Shown: positions 10,089-19,905 of the stretch, in pieces | Layout: each line of letters starts with the position of its first letter | Numbering within the stretch: position 1 is the first letter of the stretch | Assembly: GCF_018343625.1 (NCBI RefSeq) | Contig: NZ_JAGYPG010000001.1 | Location: 354,342 to 418,341, forward strand | DNA length: 64,000 nt | From: Lederbergia citri | Lineage (GTDB): Bacteria > Bacillota > Bacilli > Bacillales > Bacillaceae_C | Reading direction: 5' to 3' | The notes under the pieces: generated by a model | Seen by the model: only the letters and a program-made list of their open reading frames with translations | Told to the model about the DNA's origin: nothing | The model's database searches: none | Position numbers and translations under genes: made by a program

Positions 10089-11561
10089 TTACTTGATTGC
10101 TTCAAATTCTTTGATAACTCTAATCGTCTTTAATGTTTCGTCTTCAAGTCCTTGGACTGGTAAACCTACTTCAGTATTTTTTCTAATATACAATAGATTC
10201 TCTTCCGTAATAATCTCGCCTGGTATAAAAATAGGGATACCTGGTGGGTAAACCATAATAAATTCGGCACTAATCCGTCCAGCAGATTCTCCGAGAGGGA
10301 CAGTTTCTGTCTCGGAATAAAAGGCATCCCTTGGACTCATAGCCAAAAGAGGAATATCAGGTAGAATTACATTATGATGGTTTGCAACATCATCCACTTT
10401 TCCGAATTGCTCGGATAATTTCTCTAATGCTTCAATCAGTACGGCGGCCTCTACTTCAGAGTCTCCAGGGGTGATGATACATAAAATATTATATAAATCA
10501 GATAGCTCTACTTCTATTTGATACTCATTTCGGAGCCATTTTTCAGCTTCATATCCATTTATACCAAGGTCTTTTACAGAGATGATTAGTTTGGTTGGAT
10601 CATAATCGAAGACAGCGTCAGACTCAAGAATATCTTTTCCAGGACACGATAGATGAGGGATAGTATTAACCTTCTTGCGAATTGATTCAGCAAGGGAGAT
10701 TGCCCTTCCGATAAGATCTCTTCCTTCTATTGCAAGTCTTCTTCTAGCTGTATCGAGTGAAGCGAGTAATAAATAAGAAGTTGATGTAGTTGTAAGCATA
10801 CTAATAATGGATTGTACCCTTTGTGGAGATACAAGTCCTTCGCGAACATTTAATACAGAACTTTGCGTTAAAGATCCACCAAGCTTATGCACACTTGTTG
10901 CTGCCATATCGGCCCCTGCTTCCATTGCGGAAATAGGCAAGCCCTCGTGGAAATGAATATGCACCCCATGAGCCTCGTCAACTAAAACTGGAACATGATG
11001 TGAATGGGCAATTTCGACTATTTTCTTTAAGTCTGCAGCTATTCCAAAATAAGTTGGGTTTATTACGAGTAATCCTTTTGCATCAGGATGCATTTGTAAA
11101 GCCTTTTCAACCGAATCTGTCGTGATTCCATGGGAAATTCCTAATTTCGAATCGATTTCAGGATGGATGAAAATAGGTGTAGCCCCAGAAAAGACAATCG
11201 CTGACATTACTGACTTGTGTACATTCCGAGGTACAATAATTTTATCCCCAGGCCCACAAACAGACATAACCATTGTCATAATTGCACCACTTGTCCCTTG
11301 TACAGAGAAAAAAGTATGGTCAGCCCCGAAAGCTTCGGCTGCTAATTTTTGTGCCTCTTTTATCATTCCTTTTGGCGAATGCAAATCGTCTAAGGGTGCT
11401 ATATTAATTAAATCGATAGATAATGCATTTTCTCCGATATAATTTCTAAATTCTGGATCCATTCCAGCTCCTTTTTTATGTCCAGGAATATGGAATTGAA
11501 TTGGATTGGATTTGGCATGCTGCACCAGTCCCGTAAATAACGGAGTTTCATATTGGGACAT
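10089..11561 (-). CDS. speA: Arginine decarboxylase (Orn/Lys/Arg family, PLP-dependent)
   Basis: A fold-type I PLP decarboxylase that makes agmatine from arginine as the first step to spermidine in Bacillus. Seen: QFHIPGHKKGAGMDPEF near residue 22, GTSGA in the PLP-phosphate site, VDEAHGVH, and the PLP Lys in SVHKLGG. I start at the Met of MSQYETP (11561), which has AAAGGATG about eight bases upstream and gives 490 residues, the length I recall for B. subtilis SpeA; a longer frame to 11597 lacks support. Own sigma-A promoter upstream. Lysine or ornithine specificity cannot be excluded from sequence alone. Confidence 0.93.
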   Translation of the reverse strand: MSQYETPLFTGLVQHAKSNPIQFHIPGHKKGAGMDPEFRNYIGENALSIDLINIAPLDDLHSPKGMIKEAQKLAAEAFGADHTFFSVQGTSGAIMTMVMSVCGPGDKIIVPRNVHKSVMSAIVFSGATPIFIHPEIDSKLGISHGITTDSVEKALQMHPDAKGLLVINPTYFGIAADLKKIVEIAHSHHVPVLVDEAHGVHIHFHEGLPISAMEAGADMAATSVHKLGGSLTQSSVLNVREGLVSPQRVQSIISMLTTTSTSYLLLASLDTARRRLAIEGRDLIGRAISLAESIRKKVNTIPHLSCPGKDILESDAVFDYDPTKLIISVKDLGINGYEAEKWLRNEYQIEVELSDLYNILCIITPGDSEVEAAVLIEALEKLSEQFGKVDDVANHHNVILPDIPLLAMSPRDAFYSETETVPLGESAGRISAEFIMVYPPGIPIFIPGEIITEENLLYIRKNTEVGLPVQGLEDETLKTIRVIKEFEAIK

Positions 11562-11610
11562 TGACGTCACATCCTTTAGTTTAGATAGAAAAATCATGAA
11601 ACAAGAACAA

Positions 11611-11638
11611 ATTATAACATCAATATTTTGTTTTTCAA
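11611..11638 (-). promoter_or_regulatory. Sigma-A promoter of speA
   Basis: On the minus strand TTGAAA (11638-11633), a 16-base spacer and a perfect TATAAT (11616-11611) precede the speA start by about 50 bases. Confidence 0.75.
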
Positions 11639-11722
11639 AGGGATATATGCATAATCAAAATATTGGTATACGTCTTTATAAGTAAACGAATAATAAATAT
11701 ATGTTTTAAAGGAGCGGTAGAT

Positions 11723-12001
11723 ATGGAATATCAATATCCCTTTTCGCTAGATTGGACTACTGAAGAAATCGTTGATGTCGTTCATTTTTTTCATGCCATT
11801 GAAAAAGCCTATGAAACGGGAATCGAAAAATCAGAACTCATGAACAGATATAGGAGGTTTAAAGAAATTGTCCCGAGTAAAGCAGAAGAAAAAAGAATAG
11901 ATAAGGAATTTGAGGAAGTAAGTGGATATTCTTCGTATAAAACAATTAAAAAAGCAAAAGAAGCAGAGAATCAGATGATGATTCAAATGGGAAGTAGGTA
12001 A
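11723..12001 (+). CDS. yktA: UPF0223 family protein (YktA)
   Basis: 92 residues from the ATG at 11723, chosen because AAAGGAG stands eight bases before it; an upstream in-frame ATG at 11663 lacks a site. The segment [19 protein letters not shown] and [12 protein letters not shown] are typical of UPF0223. Small, soluble, mostly helical; function unknown. It is divergent from speA as in B. subtilis, but the usual next gene yktB is absent here. Confidence 0.85.
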   Translation: MEYQYPFSLDWTTEEIVDVVHFFHAIEKAYETGIEKSELMNRYRRFKEIVPSKAEEKRIDKEFEEVSGYSSYKTIKKAKEAENQMMIQMGSR

Positions 12002-12213
12002 TTTCCACTTTAAATACCAGGTGTATTACGTTTATGAAAGTTGGTAAACGGGTACAAAAAAGCAAAAGCAATCATTGCTAATTTGTTTAATCTTTTAGAC
12101 AGGATAGGTGAACACACAATTTTGTTACCGGCAATATTGCGGCAACATACAATACAATAAGTAAACCCGAAAGTTGAATAAATCTACAACCATTTCGGAA
12201 GGGGTGTATTACC

Positions 12214-12408
12214 ATGAAACAAGTAGTGAATGCATATAGGAAAAAGAGTTTGGATAAACAAAAGCTTGCTGTACTACGTTTAGAGTTAAACTATGAGTTA
12301 GCAGTTCTTTTTGACGCTTTGCAAGAAAATGATGAAGAAATGAAGGCAAAGACAAAGCGTAAACTGGAAAGAATTCGTTCAGAATTAATCAAACTTGAAG
12401 CGTTGTGA
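12214..12408 (+). CDS. Small charged helical protein (YkzI-like)
   Basis: 64 residues, Lys/Glu/Leu-rich, probably a helical hairpin, starting MKQVVNAYRKKSLDKQKLAV. Position between yktA and suhB and the pattern match the YkzI family of Bacillus; function unknown. RBS GGAAGGGGTG. The 212 bases before it show no other gene. Confidence 0.75.
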   Translation: MKQVVNAYRKKSLDKQKLAVLRLELNYELAVLFDALQENDEEMKAKTKRKLERIRSELIKLEAL

Positions 12409-12450
12409 GTTATGAAAAAATGAGGATAACTAGATATTTAATTAAACATT

Positions 12451-12496
12451 GAAACGGACTCCCATGGATGGAATTAATGGGTAGTTCGTTTTTATT
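12451..12496 (+). terminator. Terminator after the YkzI-like gene
   Basis: GAAACGGACTCCCAT pairs imperfectly with ATGGGTAGTTCGTTT (12477-12491), followed by TTTATTC. Confidence 0.7.
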
Positions 12497-12570
12497 CTAT
12501 ACTGCAACTTGAATTTACAAGTGGTTTTCTCTAAGCTTATTGTTAGATAGAATGTCATGGAGGAATTATT

Positions 12571-13359
12571 ATGGTCAATTGGTCAATAGTAGATTCGGAA
12601 GTTAAGGAATGGCTAAGAGAAGCGGGTAAAAACATTATTGCTTCATTTGAAACAGCCTTACAAATAGATACAAAAGCTGATGCAAATGATTTAGTGACTA
12701 ATATCGATAAAGAGATAGAACAGCTTTTTACAAACCATATTCGAAGAAGATTCCCCTCTCATAAGATATTAGGAGAGGAAGGATTTGGTGATGAAATCAA
12801 AAGCATGGATGGTGTCATCTGGATAATTGATCCGATTGATGGAACAATGAATTTTATCCATCAACAGAGGAACTTTTTTATTTCAATTGGAATATTTGAA
12901 AATGGAGAAGGGAAGCTTGGCTATTTGTATGATGTAGTACATAATGAGCTATATTTCGCTAAGCGTGGGGAAGGAGCCTATTGGGATGACATAAAACTCC
13001 CAATGCTTGAAAAAGTAGATGTCAGTGAAGCTGTTATTGGACTTAGTGCTGCTTTATTAACATCAAATGACTCAAAAAACACACTGATTCCTTTAGTAAA
13101 GGATGTAAGAGGAACGAGATCGTACGGTTCCGCCGCTCTCGAATTTGCTTACGTTGCAACTGGTCGGCTCGATGCATATATTAGCAAGATGCTTTCACCT
13201 TGGGATTTTGCAGGCGGAAAAATCATCGTGGAAGAGGTTGGCGGTGTTGTTACAGATTTAAAAGGCAAATCACTTAATTTGCTGGAAAAGAGCCCTGTAA
13301 TTGTTGCAAAACCAGGACTTCACGCAAAATTAATCGAAGAATATTTTCAAGACAATTAA
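12571..13359 (+). CDS. suhB: Inositol-1-monophosphatase family phosphatase (YktC)
   Basis: A 262-residue metal-dependent phosphatase. Seen: GEEGFG with the metal Glu near residue 69, DPIDGT with metal residues D87 and D90, and WDFAGG with the third metal Asp near residue 213. It hydrolyses inositol monophosphate and related sugar or nucleotide phosphates in the family; the substrate here is not shown. RBS GGAGG. It occupies the place of B. subtilis yktC between ykzI and ylaF. Confidence 0.9.
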   Translation: MVNWSIVDSEVKEWLREAGKNIIASFETALQIDTKADANDLVTNIDKEIEQLFTNHIRRRFPSHKILGEEGFGDEIKSMDGVIWIIDPIDGTMNFIHQQRNFFISIGIFENGEGKLGYLYDVVHNELYFAKRGEGAYWDDIKLPMLEKVDVSEAVIGLSAALLTSNDSKNTLIPLVKDVRGTRSYGSAALEFAYVATGRLDAYISKMLSPWDFAGGKIIVEEVGGVVTDLKGKSLNLLEKSPVIVAKPGLHAKLIEEYFQDN

Positions 13360-13370
13360 AGTGATACTTT

Positions 13371-13465
13371 GGCTCCCTACTAATGAGATTGATGTCCGTT
13401 TAGAGCTAGACAAATTAGGGAGCCTCCACTAAACGCTTGGCGGGTCAGTGAAGGCTCCCTTAAAC
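13371..13465. terminator. Overlapping inverted repeats after suhB
   Basis: AGGGAGCC at 13417-13424 can pair with GGCTCCCT at 13371-13378, or as part of a 14-base arm (13417-13430) with AGTGAAGGCTCCCT at 13447-13460 (13 of 14). The two folds are mutually exclusive. The downstream hairpin is followed by TAAACTTTTC and lies between convergent suhB and ylaF, so termination is the simplest role. Confidence 0.55.
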
Positions 13466-13549
13466 TTTTCTTCCGCTGGGAACTCGCTATTTTCGCTTAA
13501 ATCACCATCAAAAACTAAAATGATCTTTTATGGAGAACAATTTTTTTAT

Positions 13550-13735
13550 CTACAATTTCCCCTCATCTCTCATTTTTTTCTTCGTTTTAAATCCATAAGT
13601 CATCACTGCTACTAATATGATGAAGCAAATAATCATTCCAATATAACTGTTTGTGCCTACTGAAATTCCAATTCCTACTATCGAAAAAGCCCCTATTGTT
13701 GCCAATAATAAAAGATTCCACTTGATTCCATTCAT
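13550..13735 (-). CDS. ylaF: DUF5325 membrane protein (YlaF)
   Basis: 61 residues with two membrane helices (about 7-26 and 30-47) and a charged tail KTKKKMRDEGKL that matches the YlaF family. RBS AAGGAGG eight bases before the ATG. It is divergent from typA as in B. subtilis. Function unknown. Confidence 0.85.
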   Translation of the reverse strand: MNGIKWNLLLLATIGAFSIVGIGISVGTNSYIGMIICFIILVAVMTYGFKTKKKMRDEGKL

Positions 13736-13773
13736 CTTTTCTGCCTCCTTAAAAATCTATTTTACAAAAAAAA

Positions 13774-13803
13774 TTCCAAATCTTCTACAGCATATGATAT
13801 AAT
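13774..13803 (+). promoter_or_regulatory. Candidate extended -10 promoter of typA
   Basis: TGATATAAT gives a consensus -10 (13798-13803) with the TG extension; the -35, TTCCAA at 13774, is poor. The leader to typA would be about 150 bases. Confidence 0.4.
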
Positions 13804-13958
13804 ACTTCAGTTAAAAATAAATTTAAAATGTTTAGCACAAGCGAATGTCGACTAGTTAAACTTCTTGTCTTATTCCCAATAGATAAGTCAGAGGTGTCCG
13901 TAGTTCATTTGTCGATCAGCAAGACGCTTGAGCTTTTCTATTAGCGGGAGGAAACACC

Positions 13959-15800
13959 TTGAAATTTAGAGAAGACATACGTAATATTGCTATCATCGCA
14001 CACGTCGACCATGGTAAAACTACGTTGGTTGACCAGCTTTTAAAACAGTCAGGAACATTTAGATCAAATGAACAAGTGGCAGAGCGCGCTATGGATTCTA
14101 ATGATATTGAAAGAGAGCGCGGAATTACAATCCTAGCAAAAAATACTGCCATTCAGTATAAAGATACCAAAATAAATATACTTGATACTCCAGGCCATGC
14201 TGACTTCGGAGGAGAGGTCGAGCGGATTTTAAAAATGGTTGATGGTGTTTTATTAGTTGTAGATGCTTACGAAGGTTGCATGCCTCAAACACGTTTTGTA
14301 TTAAAAAAAGCATTGGAACAAAAATTGACACCAATTGTTGTTGTGAACAAAATTGACCGTGATTTTGCGCGCCCAGAAGAAGTAATTGATGAAGTCCTTG
14401 AGCTATTCATAGAATTGGATGCGAGCGACGAACAATTGGAATTTCCTGTTATATATGCTTCAGGAATTAAAGGAATAGCGACAAGAGATATGAACGAGCC
14501 TGCAGAAAATATGGAAGCATTATATGAGACAATCATTGACTTTATCCCTGCTCCAATTGATAACAAAGAAGAACCATTGCAATTCCAGGTTTCATTACTT
14601 GATTATAATGATTATGTAGGAAGAATCGGGATTGGAAGAATTTTTAGAGGTTCTATGACAGTTGGACAGCAAGTTGCTATCCTCAAGCAGGACGGTACAA
14701 CTAAGCAATTTCGTGTTACGAAAATGTTCGGATTTTTCGGTTTAAAAAGAGTGGAGATTAATGAGGCTTTTGCAGGAGATCTAATCGCCGTTTCAGGAAT
14801 GGAAAATATTGATGTTGGAGATACCATTTGTCCAGTCGAGCATCAAGAGGCACTCCCTGCATTAAGAATTGATGAACCAACGTTACAGATGACCTTTTTA
14901 GTAAATAACAGTCCTTTTGCTGGAAGGGAAGGCAAATATTTAACATCACGAAAAGTGGAAGAACGTCTCCGCAGTCAGCTCGAAACAGATGTTAGCCTTC
15001 GTGTAGAAAACACAGATTCACCTGATGCTTGGGTTGTTTCTGGAAGAGGAGAGCTTCATCTTTCTATCTTGATCGAAAATATGAGACGGGAAGGTTTCGA
15101 ATTACAAGTATCTAAACCACAAGTCATTGTCAAAGAGATAGACGGTGTAAAATGTGAGCCAATTGAAAGGGTTCAAATTGATATTCCAGAAGAACATACT
15201 GGCGGTGTCATTGAATCTCTTGGGTCTCGAAAAGGTGAAATGCTTGATATGATAAACAACGGAAATGGACAAGTTCGTTTAGTATTTCACGTTCCTGCAC
15301 GAGGATTAATTGGATACACAACTGAATTTATGTCATTAACCAGAGGTTACGGAATCCTAAATCACACCTTTGACAGTTATCAACCAATGCAACAAGGAAA
15401 GGTTGGTGGAAGAAGACAAGGTGTTCTAGTATCGATGGAAACGGGAAAAGCAACTACTTACGGTATTTTACAAGTAGAAGACCGGGGTACAATTTTTGTA
15501 GAACCAGGAACTGAAATCTATGAAGGTATGGTTGTTGGTGAGCATACGAGGGAAAATGACATTACTGTCAATATAACCAAAACAAAACATGCGACGAATG
15601 TTAGATCCGCAACGAAAGATCAAACTGCAGTCATCAAAAAACCTCGTATTATGTCTCTGGAAGAAGCACTAGAATATTTAAATGACGATGAATATTGTGA
15701 AGTAACCCCAGAATCAATCCGTTTACGTAAAAAAATATTAAATAAAAATGAGCGTGAACGAATTGCCAAAAAGAAAAAGTATGCCGAAATGGAACAATAG
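13959..15800 (+). CDS. typA: Ribosome-associated GTPase TypA/BipA
   Basis: 613 residues. The G domain has G1 AHVDHGKT (14-21), the switch region RERGITI, G3 DTPGH and G4 NKID; domains II, III and V and the BipA-specific C-terminal domain follow. It binds the 70S ribosome and aids 50S assembly and stress or cold growth. The start is TTG with GGGAGG upstream; no better start exists before the conserved N-terminus. Corresponds to B. subtilis ylaG. A clear terminator follows. Confidence 0.96.
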   Translation: MKFREDIRNIAIIAHVDHGKTTLVDQLLKQSGTFRSNEQVAERAMDSNDIERERGITILAKNTAIQYKDTKINILDTPGHADFGGEVERILKMVDGVLLVVDAYEGCMPQTRFVLKKALEQKLTPIVVVNKIDRDFARPEEVIDEVLELFIELDASDEQLEFPVIYASGIKGIATRDMNEPAENMEALYETIIDFIPAPIDNKEEPLQFQVSLLDYNDYVGRIGIGRIFRGSMTVGQQVAILKQDGTTKQFRVTKMFGFFGLKRVEINEAFAGDLIAVSGMENIDVGDTICPVEHQEALPALRIDEPTLQMTFLVNNSPFAGREGKYLTSRKVEERLRSQLETDVSLRVENTDSPDAWVVSGRGELHLSILIENMRREGFELQVSKPQVIVKEIDGVKCEPIERVQIDIPEEHTGGVIESLGSRKGEMLDMINNGNGQVRLVFHVPARGLIGYTTEFMSLTRGYGILNHTFDSYQPMQQGKVGGRRQGVLVSMETGKATTYGILQVEDRGTIFVEPGTEIYEGMVVGEHTRENDITVNITKTKHATNVRSATKDQTAVIKKPRIMSLEEALEYLNDDEYCEVTPESIRLRKKILNKNERERIAKKKKYAEMEQ

Positions 15801-15832
15801 ATGAACAAATAGTATAAATATGCTATGCTATA

Positions 15833-15866
15833 CTCGGCCCCTCAATAAAGGGGTCGAGTTTTCATA
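15833..15866 (+). terminator. typA terminator
   Basis: CTCGGCCCCT (15833-15842) and AGGGGTCGAG (15849-15858), ten pairs with one G-T, then TTTTCAT. Confidence 0.88.
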
Positions 15867-15904
15867 TATGGTAATTGTTTGAGAGAGAGGAAAGGTAAGG
15901 TAAG

Positions 15905-16276
15905 ATGAACCTATTACATATCGGAGATTTTATACTGGCACTTACAACTTCAGATCTTAGAGCGATAAATAATTTTTCTCCCACTTTAAGGTTTTTTTAT
16001 GAACTGACGAATAGTGCATCAGCTGCTAATTGGTTGCTATGGTTAACGATTACAGGATTAGCTATTTTAGTCTATAAACTAGGTTTTGCAAAGAAACTAC
16101 CCCTAATGAAATCGGCGATTATTTATCTTTTCTTAATTGTCGGCTGCTTGTTTCTAACTTTTTTAGCGATTTTCCTCCCAATTACAGAAGGACTTATGGT
16201 GGCAGCCCTCATACTTATTATCTATAAAATAAGATTAAATCGTGAAAAAAAAGCAGGTACTTTTAATAAAAGTTAA
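15905..16276 (+). CDS. ylaH: YlaH-like membrane protein
   Basis: 123 residues with three membrane helices (about 40-58, 67-84 and 87-106) and a basic C-terminal tail. Residues 1-35 are soluble and include SPTLRFFYELTNSASAANW, seen in the YlaH-like family. Position between typA and ylaI matches B. subtilis. RBS AGAGGAAAGG is spread and spacing is loose. Function unknown. Confidence 0.78.
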   Translation: MNLLHIGDFILALTTSDLRAINNFSPTLRFFYELTNSASAANWLLWLTITGLAILVYKLGFAKKLPLMKSAIIYLFLIVGCLFLTFLAIFLPITEGLMVAALILIIYKIRLNREKKAGTFNKS

Positions 16277-16278
16277 TG

Positions 16279-16320
16279 AAAAACCCAGTATTTTCTCTCA
16301 TGGAAAATACTGGGTTTTTA
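16279..16320. terminator. Bidirectional terminator between ylaH and ylaI
   Basis: A perfect 16-bp stem, 16279-16294 with 16304-16319 (core ACCCAGTATTTT), with A and T runs at its foot that serve both converging genes. Confidence 0.9.
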
Positions 16321-16321
16321 T

Positions 16322-16522
16322 TTAAAAATCATCATCCTGTGTATCATAGCTATACAGTTGAAAAGAACCGCTCGCTATTCTTGCTTCTGTTTTTGTTTTA
16401 ATTCGCTCATGGCAGCTTTGACACATATAAGTATGGATTGGTCTATTGCGTAACTTTTTTGCTAATGAAGAATCATCATCTAGTTGTGATTCTTTATCGC
16501 ATAGGACACATTTTACTCTCAT
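16322..16522 (-). CDS. ylaI: DUF2197 zinc-ribbon protein (YlaI)
   Basis: 66 residues with two CxxC knuckles, C5/C8 and C34/C37, that should bind one zinc. The remainder is polar with an acidic end (DTQDDDF). Matches YlaI of B. subtilis in place and pattern. RBS GAGGTG. Function unknown. Confidence 0.88.
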   Translation of the reverse strand: MRVKCVLCDKESQLDDDSSLAKKLRNRPIHTYMCQSCHERIKTKTEARIASGSFQLYSYDTQDDDF

Positions 16523-16587
16523 CGTAAAACACCTCTGAAGAATATAAACATTAATTCTTCTTAGTATAGCACGATATGAATTGTTAT

Positions 16588-17193
16588 TTAACTGCTTTTT
16601 TCATTAGTCTGTTTTTGTTGCTCTTTTTCTAATTCTCTATCGTTTTGGTTGTTCATTTGCTTTTTCGGCTGCTTAACTGCATTTTCTGGGTTTTTACCCA
16701 TTTCTGGATTAGGTGCATCAGGGATTACTCGTCCAACTATGTCTGATAATTCATTCATTATGCCTTGTATAGGTCTACCAGCTGCCATATCTCTTCTTAT
16801 TTCTTTTAATCTGGCATTGATATCAGGATCTGCAACAACGACTGCTCCGGCTCCTTGAGGATCGTGTTTTAATCCTTCGGCAACCGAATATTTAATGGTT
16901 CCAACTTTTGACCTATCAACGTTAGCATCTACATCAATTCCCACAATCGCAATATTACCTAGAACCACAGCGGTGGCTCCATTTACATTTGGAACTCCTG
17001 CAGCAAGATTTGCGAGGTGATTAGCACGCTGTTCATCAGAATAGTTATTGTTTTTATTAATGTTAATATGGCTATTTTTAACGGATACTCCACGGGGCAT
17101 AACTTCGGATTGATTATTGTATCCAGTTTGACCATTATTAGTACTGCATGCAGAAATAAGCATTAGAAATGTGATGATTAATACTTTGCGCAT
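16588..17193 (-). CDS. ylaJ: YhcN/YlaJ family sporulation lipoprotein
   Basis: 201 residues. Lipobox ISAC with C16; then an Asn-rich linker and the YhcN/YlaJ domain (about 55-165, with LANLAAGVPNVNGATAVVLG and the AVVVADPDINARL segment); the tail is rich in Gln, Lys and Asn. Members of this family are made in spores and sit in the spore envelope or membrane; B. subtilis YlaJ affects germination. RBS GGAGGG. The gene is divergent from ylaK. Confidence 0.88.
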   Translation of the reverse strand: MRKVLIITFLMLISACSTNNGQTGYNNQSEVMPRGVSVKNSHININKNNNYSDEQRANHLANLAAGVPNVNGATAVVLGNIAIVGIDVDANVDRSKVGTIKYSVAEGLKHDPQGAGAVVVADPDINARLKEIRRDMAAGRPIQGIMNELSDIVGRVIPDAPNPEMGKNPENAVKQPKKQMNNQNDRELEKEQQKQTNEKSS

Positions 17194-17394
17194 CCGTATC
17201 CCTCCAAAAAGTAACTTCCTGTTTAGCTCCGATTTTTTACTTAACTTCTTGACTTATTTTGCTTTTATCTTCTATCTTTATTCAGACTTTCATATATTTC
17301 ATAAAATAGACGAATCCTCCGTAATGTTGTTTCTCCTGACACCGGGCAACGTTCAAGAACATAAGATATTAAAAAGGAGCAGGAGGCATCAATT

Positions 17395-18723
17395 TTGACA
17401 AAAATTTACGTGTTAGATACGAATGTCTTGCTTCAGGAACCGAATGCAATCTTTTCTTTTGAAGATAATGATATCGTCATTCCCGCTGTTGTACTTGAAG
17501 AGGTAGATTCTAAAAAACGTTATATGAACGAAATCGGCAGGAATGCAAGGCATATTGCGAAATTGATTGACAGCTTTAGATCGAAAGGCAAGCTCCATGA
17601 AAAAATACAGCTTGAGAATGGAGGGACACTTCGTATAGAACTAAATCATCGTTCCTTCCAACAACTTCAAGAAATTTTTATCGAAAAAACAAATGATAAT
17701 CGAATATTGGCAGTTGCTAAAAATATTGCACTTGAGGAAGAAACGAAGGCTGAAGGTAAACCAGTCATTCTCGTAAGTAAAGATGCCCTTTTAAGGGTTA
17801 AAGCGGATGCGTTGGGGTTACATGCAGAAGATTTCACTAATGATCGTGTGGTTGAAATAGATGATATATATTCAGGTGTAGGGGAGCACTATGTAAGCTT
17901 AGATACATTAGGTCATTTTTATGAAAAAGGAGAAATATTTGTACAGGAACATCGAGATCAGAAGCATTATCCTAATCAGTTTTTAATTATAAGAGACGAA
18001 CTTGGAAGTTCCGCTTCTGGTATAGGAATCATCGATGCATCTGGTACGATTCTAAAGAAGTTGATAAACCATAGTGATCCAATTTGGGGAATAAAACCAA
18101 GGAATGCCCAACAGACAATGGCTATGGAACTACTCGTCAGGAAAGATATTCAACTCGTGACAATGACAGGAAAAGCAGGGACAGGGAAAACCTTACTGGC
18201 ACTTGCTGCTGGTTTAATGCAAACGGAAGATTTACGCATTTATAAAAAGTTGCTTGTTGCTCGCCCAATTGTACCTGTCGGGAAAGATATTGGCTACTTA
18301 CCCGGCGAGAAAAAAGAGAAGCTTAGGCCGTGGATGCAGCCCATATATGATAATTTGGAATATTTATTTAATACAAAAAAACCTGGTGAAATTGACGCTA
18401 TTTTAGCAGGAATGAGTTCTATTGAGGTAGAAGCCCTTACGTATATTAGGGGTCGCAGCATTCCAGAACAATTTATAATAATAGATGAAGCACAAAATTT
18501 AACAAAGCATGAAGCCAAAACGATTTTAACTAGGGTTGGGGAGGGGAGTAAAATTGTATTCATGGGGGATCCCGAACAAATCGATCACCCATATTTAAAC
18601 GAATACAATAATGGCCTCACATATGTTTTAGAAAGTTTTAAAAGAGAGCCAACGGCAGGACAGGTTAAGCTTGTAAAAGGAGAGCGATCAAGTCTTGCTC
18701 AATTAGCTGCAGACTTATTATAA
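17395..18723 (+). CDS. ylaK: PIN-PhoH fusion ATPase (PhoH2 type, YlaK)
   Basis: 442 residues. An N-terminal PIN nuclease domain (1-140) opens with VLDTNVLL and carries the usual acidic residues; a C-terminal PhoH ATPase domain has Walker A GKAGTGKT (259-266) and Walker B IIIDEAQN. In this family the ATPase is thought to act as an RNA helicase coupled to PIN-domain RNA cleavage; activity of this one is inferred. The TTG start has GGAGG nine bases upstream. A terminator follows and the next gene is convergent. Confidence 0.92.
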   Translation: MTKIYVLDTNVLLQEPNAIFSFEDNDIVIPAVVLEEVDSKKRYMNEIGRNARHIAKLIDSFRSKGKLHEKIQLENGGTLRIELNHRSFQQLQEIFIEKTNDNRILAVAKNIALEEETKAEGKPVILVSKDALLRVKADALGLHAEDFTNDRVVEIDDIYSGVGEHYVSLDTLGHFYEKGEIFVQEHRDQKHYPNQFLIIRDELGSSASGIGIIDASGTILKKLINHSDPIWGIKPRNAQQTMAMELLVRKDIQLVTMTGKAGTGKTLLALAAGLMQTEDLRIYKKLLVARPIVPVGKDIGYLPGEKKEKLRPWMQPIYDNLEYLFNTKKPGEIDAILAGMSSIEVEALTYIRGRSIPEQFIIIDEAQNLTKHEAKTILTRVGEGSKIVFMGDPEQIDHPYLNEYNNGLTYVLESFKREPTAGQVKLVKGERSSLAQLAADLL

Positions 18724-18731
18724 AATTATAA

Positions 18732-18772
18732 AAAAGATCCGCCACCGGGAAGTGACGGATCTTTTTATTTTA
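18732..18772. terminator. Terminator after ylaK
   Basis: AAAAGATCCG (18732-18741) pairs with CGGATCTTTT (18756-18765), with an inner CAC/GTG extension, then TATTTTAATTT; the A run on the left may also serve the leftward gene. Confidence 0.88.
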
Positions 18773-18779
18773 ATTTGTA

Positions 18780-19274
18780 TTATTCCACTCTAAACCCTTT
18801 TACATTTTTTATGGGGTCATGTTGATTAGAACCGTCAGAATACAATATATGGACAGGCCCATCATCTCTAAGCGGCTTTCCTTCCTTTGAATATTGAAGG
18901 ATAAGGTTATATCCTTCTTTAAGAGGCATTCGAATATCTTCTGTCTCAGTTTCAATAACTAGTTCACTGGCATCTTCAAATGGTTCTGCATTTTTTAAAA
19001 AGGGATCAAACAGGATTCCAAATGTCCCAGTTAAAACTTTGACCTTTTCAAATTGACGCTCTGATTTCAATGTTGGCGGAGCAACATTACCTTCCTTAAT
19101 TACTCGATCCCAATGTTTTGAGACAACTGTAAATTCTTCGTCGTCATTTTCCTCTTGATTGTCTTGTATAAAATATGTATTTAAGTCAATACGGCGATCA
19201 TCAAATATCCAAACGCCGGCATCAAGTGTAATTGGAAACTTTACTTTTCCTTTTATCGACATTATCGTGTTCAT
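18780..19274 (-). CDS. Conserved hypothetical protein at the ylaL position
   Basis: 164 residues, soluble, acidic, no signal peptide. It opens with KVKFPITLDAGVWIFDDRRIDL; the middle contains a beta-rich segment; it ends in DPIKNVKGFRVE. Place between ylaK and ylaN suggests B. subtilis ylaL, but I cannot confirm the match. RBS AAAGGAG eight bases before the ATG. No catalytic motif is visible. Confidence 0.75.
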   Translation of the reverse strand: MNTIMSIKGKVKFPITLDAGVWIFDDRRIDLNTYFIQDNQEENDDEEFTVVSKHWDRVIKEGNVAPPTLKSERQFEKVKVLTGTFGILFDPFLKNAEPFEDASELVIETETEDIRMPLKEGYNLILQYSKEGKPLRDDGPVHILYSDGSNQHDPIKNVKGFRVE

Positions 19275-19371
19275 TTCTACAACTCCTTTCTCATTAATAA
19301 AGTATAACTTGTAATTTTTAAAAATAAAAGTATGACTCCTTACTCTAATAGGACAAAAAGACTCGTTCCAC

Positions 19372-19400
19372 TTGCATTTTGGACATATTAGAGGTAGAAT
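19372..19400 (+). promoter_or_regulatory. Sigma-A promoter of ylaN
   Basis: TTGCAT (19372-19377), a 17-base spacer and TAGAAT (19395-19400), 99 bases before the start. Confidence 0.5.
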
Positions 19401-19499
19401 TTACAGATAGTATTGTCTGTTTGTTTATAAAAATCAACATGAAAATATGAACTTGAATATTTTGATAGACGCGTTGTTCTAATGATAAGGGGGATTAAA

Positions 19500-19781
19500 G
19501 TGGTGTCTGATATTCAAATTGATCATAGGGAGAAAGCCTATGCACTGCTTAAGGCGGACGCAGATAAGATTTTGCGTTTGATACAGGTGCAAATGGACAA
19601 TTTAACAATGCCGCAATGCCCTTTATACGAGGAAGTACTGGACACGCAAATGTTTGGTTTATCTCGTGAAATAGATTTTGCTGTACGTCTTGGATTAGTG
19701 GACCAAAAGGATGGAAAAGAGTTAATGGGTTCGCTGGAAAGACAACTTTCAGCTCTTCATGAAGCATCCTTAAAAAAATAA
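19500..19781 (+). CDS. ylaN: UPF0358 protein YlaN, iron-homeostasis factor
   Basis: 93 residues from GTG 19500; GTG 19503 is equally possible. AAGGGGG at 19487-19493 fits both, whereas the ATG at 19482 would sit before this site. The core [20 protein letters not shown] is nearly invariant in the family. B. subtilis YlaN is essential under low iron and reported to bind Fur and relieve its repression. All-helical, no enzyme motif. Confidence 0.9.
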   Translation: MVSDIQIDHREKAYALLKADADKILRLIQVQMDNLTMPQCPLYEEVLDTQMFGLSREIDFAVRLGLVDQKDGKELMGSLERQLSALHEASLKK

Positions 19782-19905
19782 GGGTTGTATGTAGCAACTG
19801 TAATGTATCAAAACTCAAACAGTTTAATTCAATTGTTTGGGTTTGTTTTATAATTACTGATGTATTCTCCTATATAGAAACTCAATCAAAGATTGGAAGA
19901 GTTTT

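Noticed and set aside
11122..11442. 106-codon plus-strand ORF opposite speA
   Set aside because: Antisense shadow of a conserved gene without start signal.
12002..12213. Possible small RNA or yktB remnant between yktA and the YkzI-like gene
   Set aside because: No stable fold with a T run and no readable yktB fragment.
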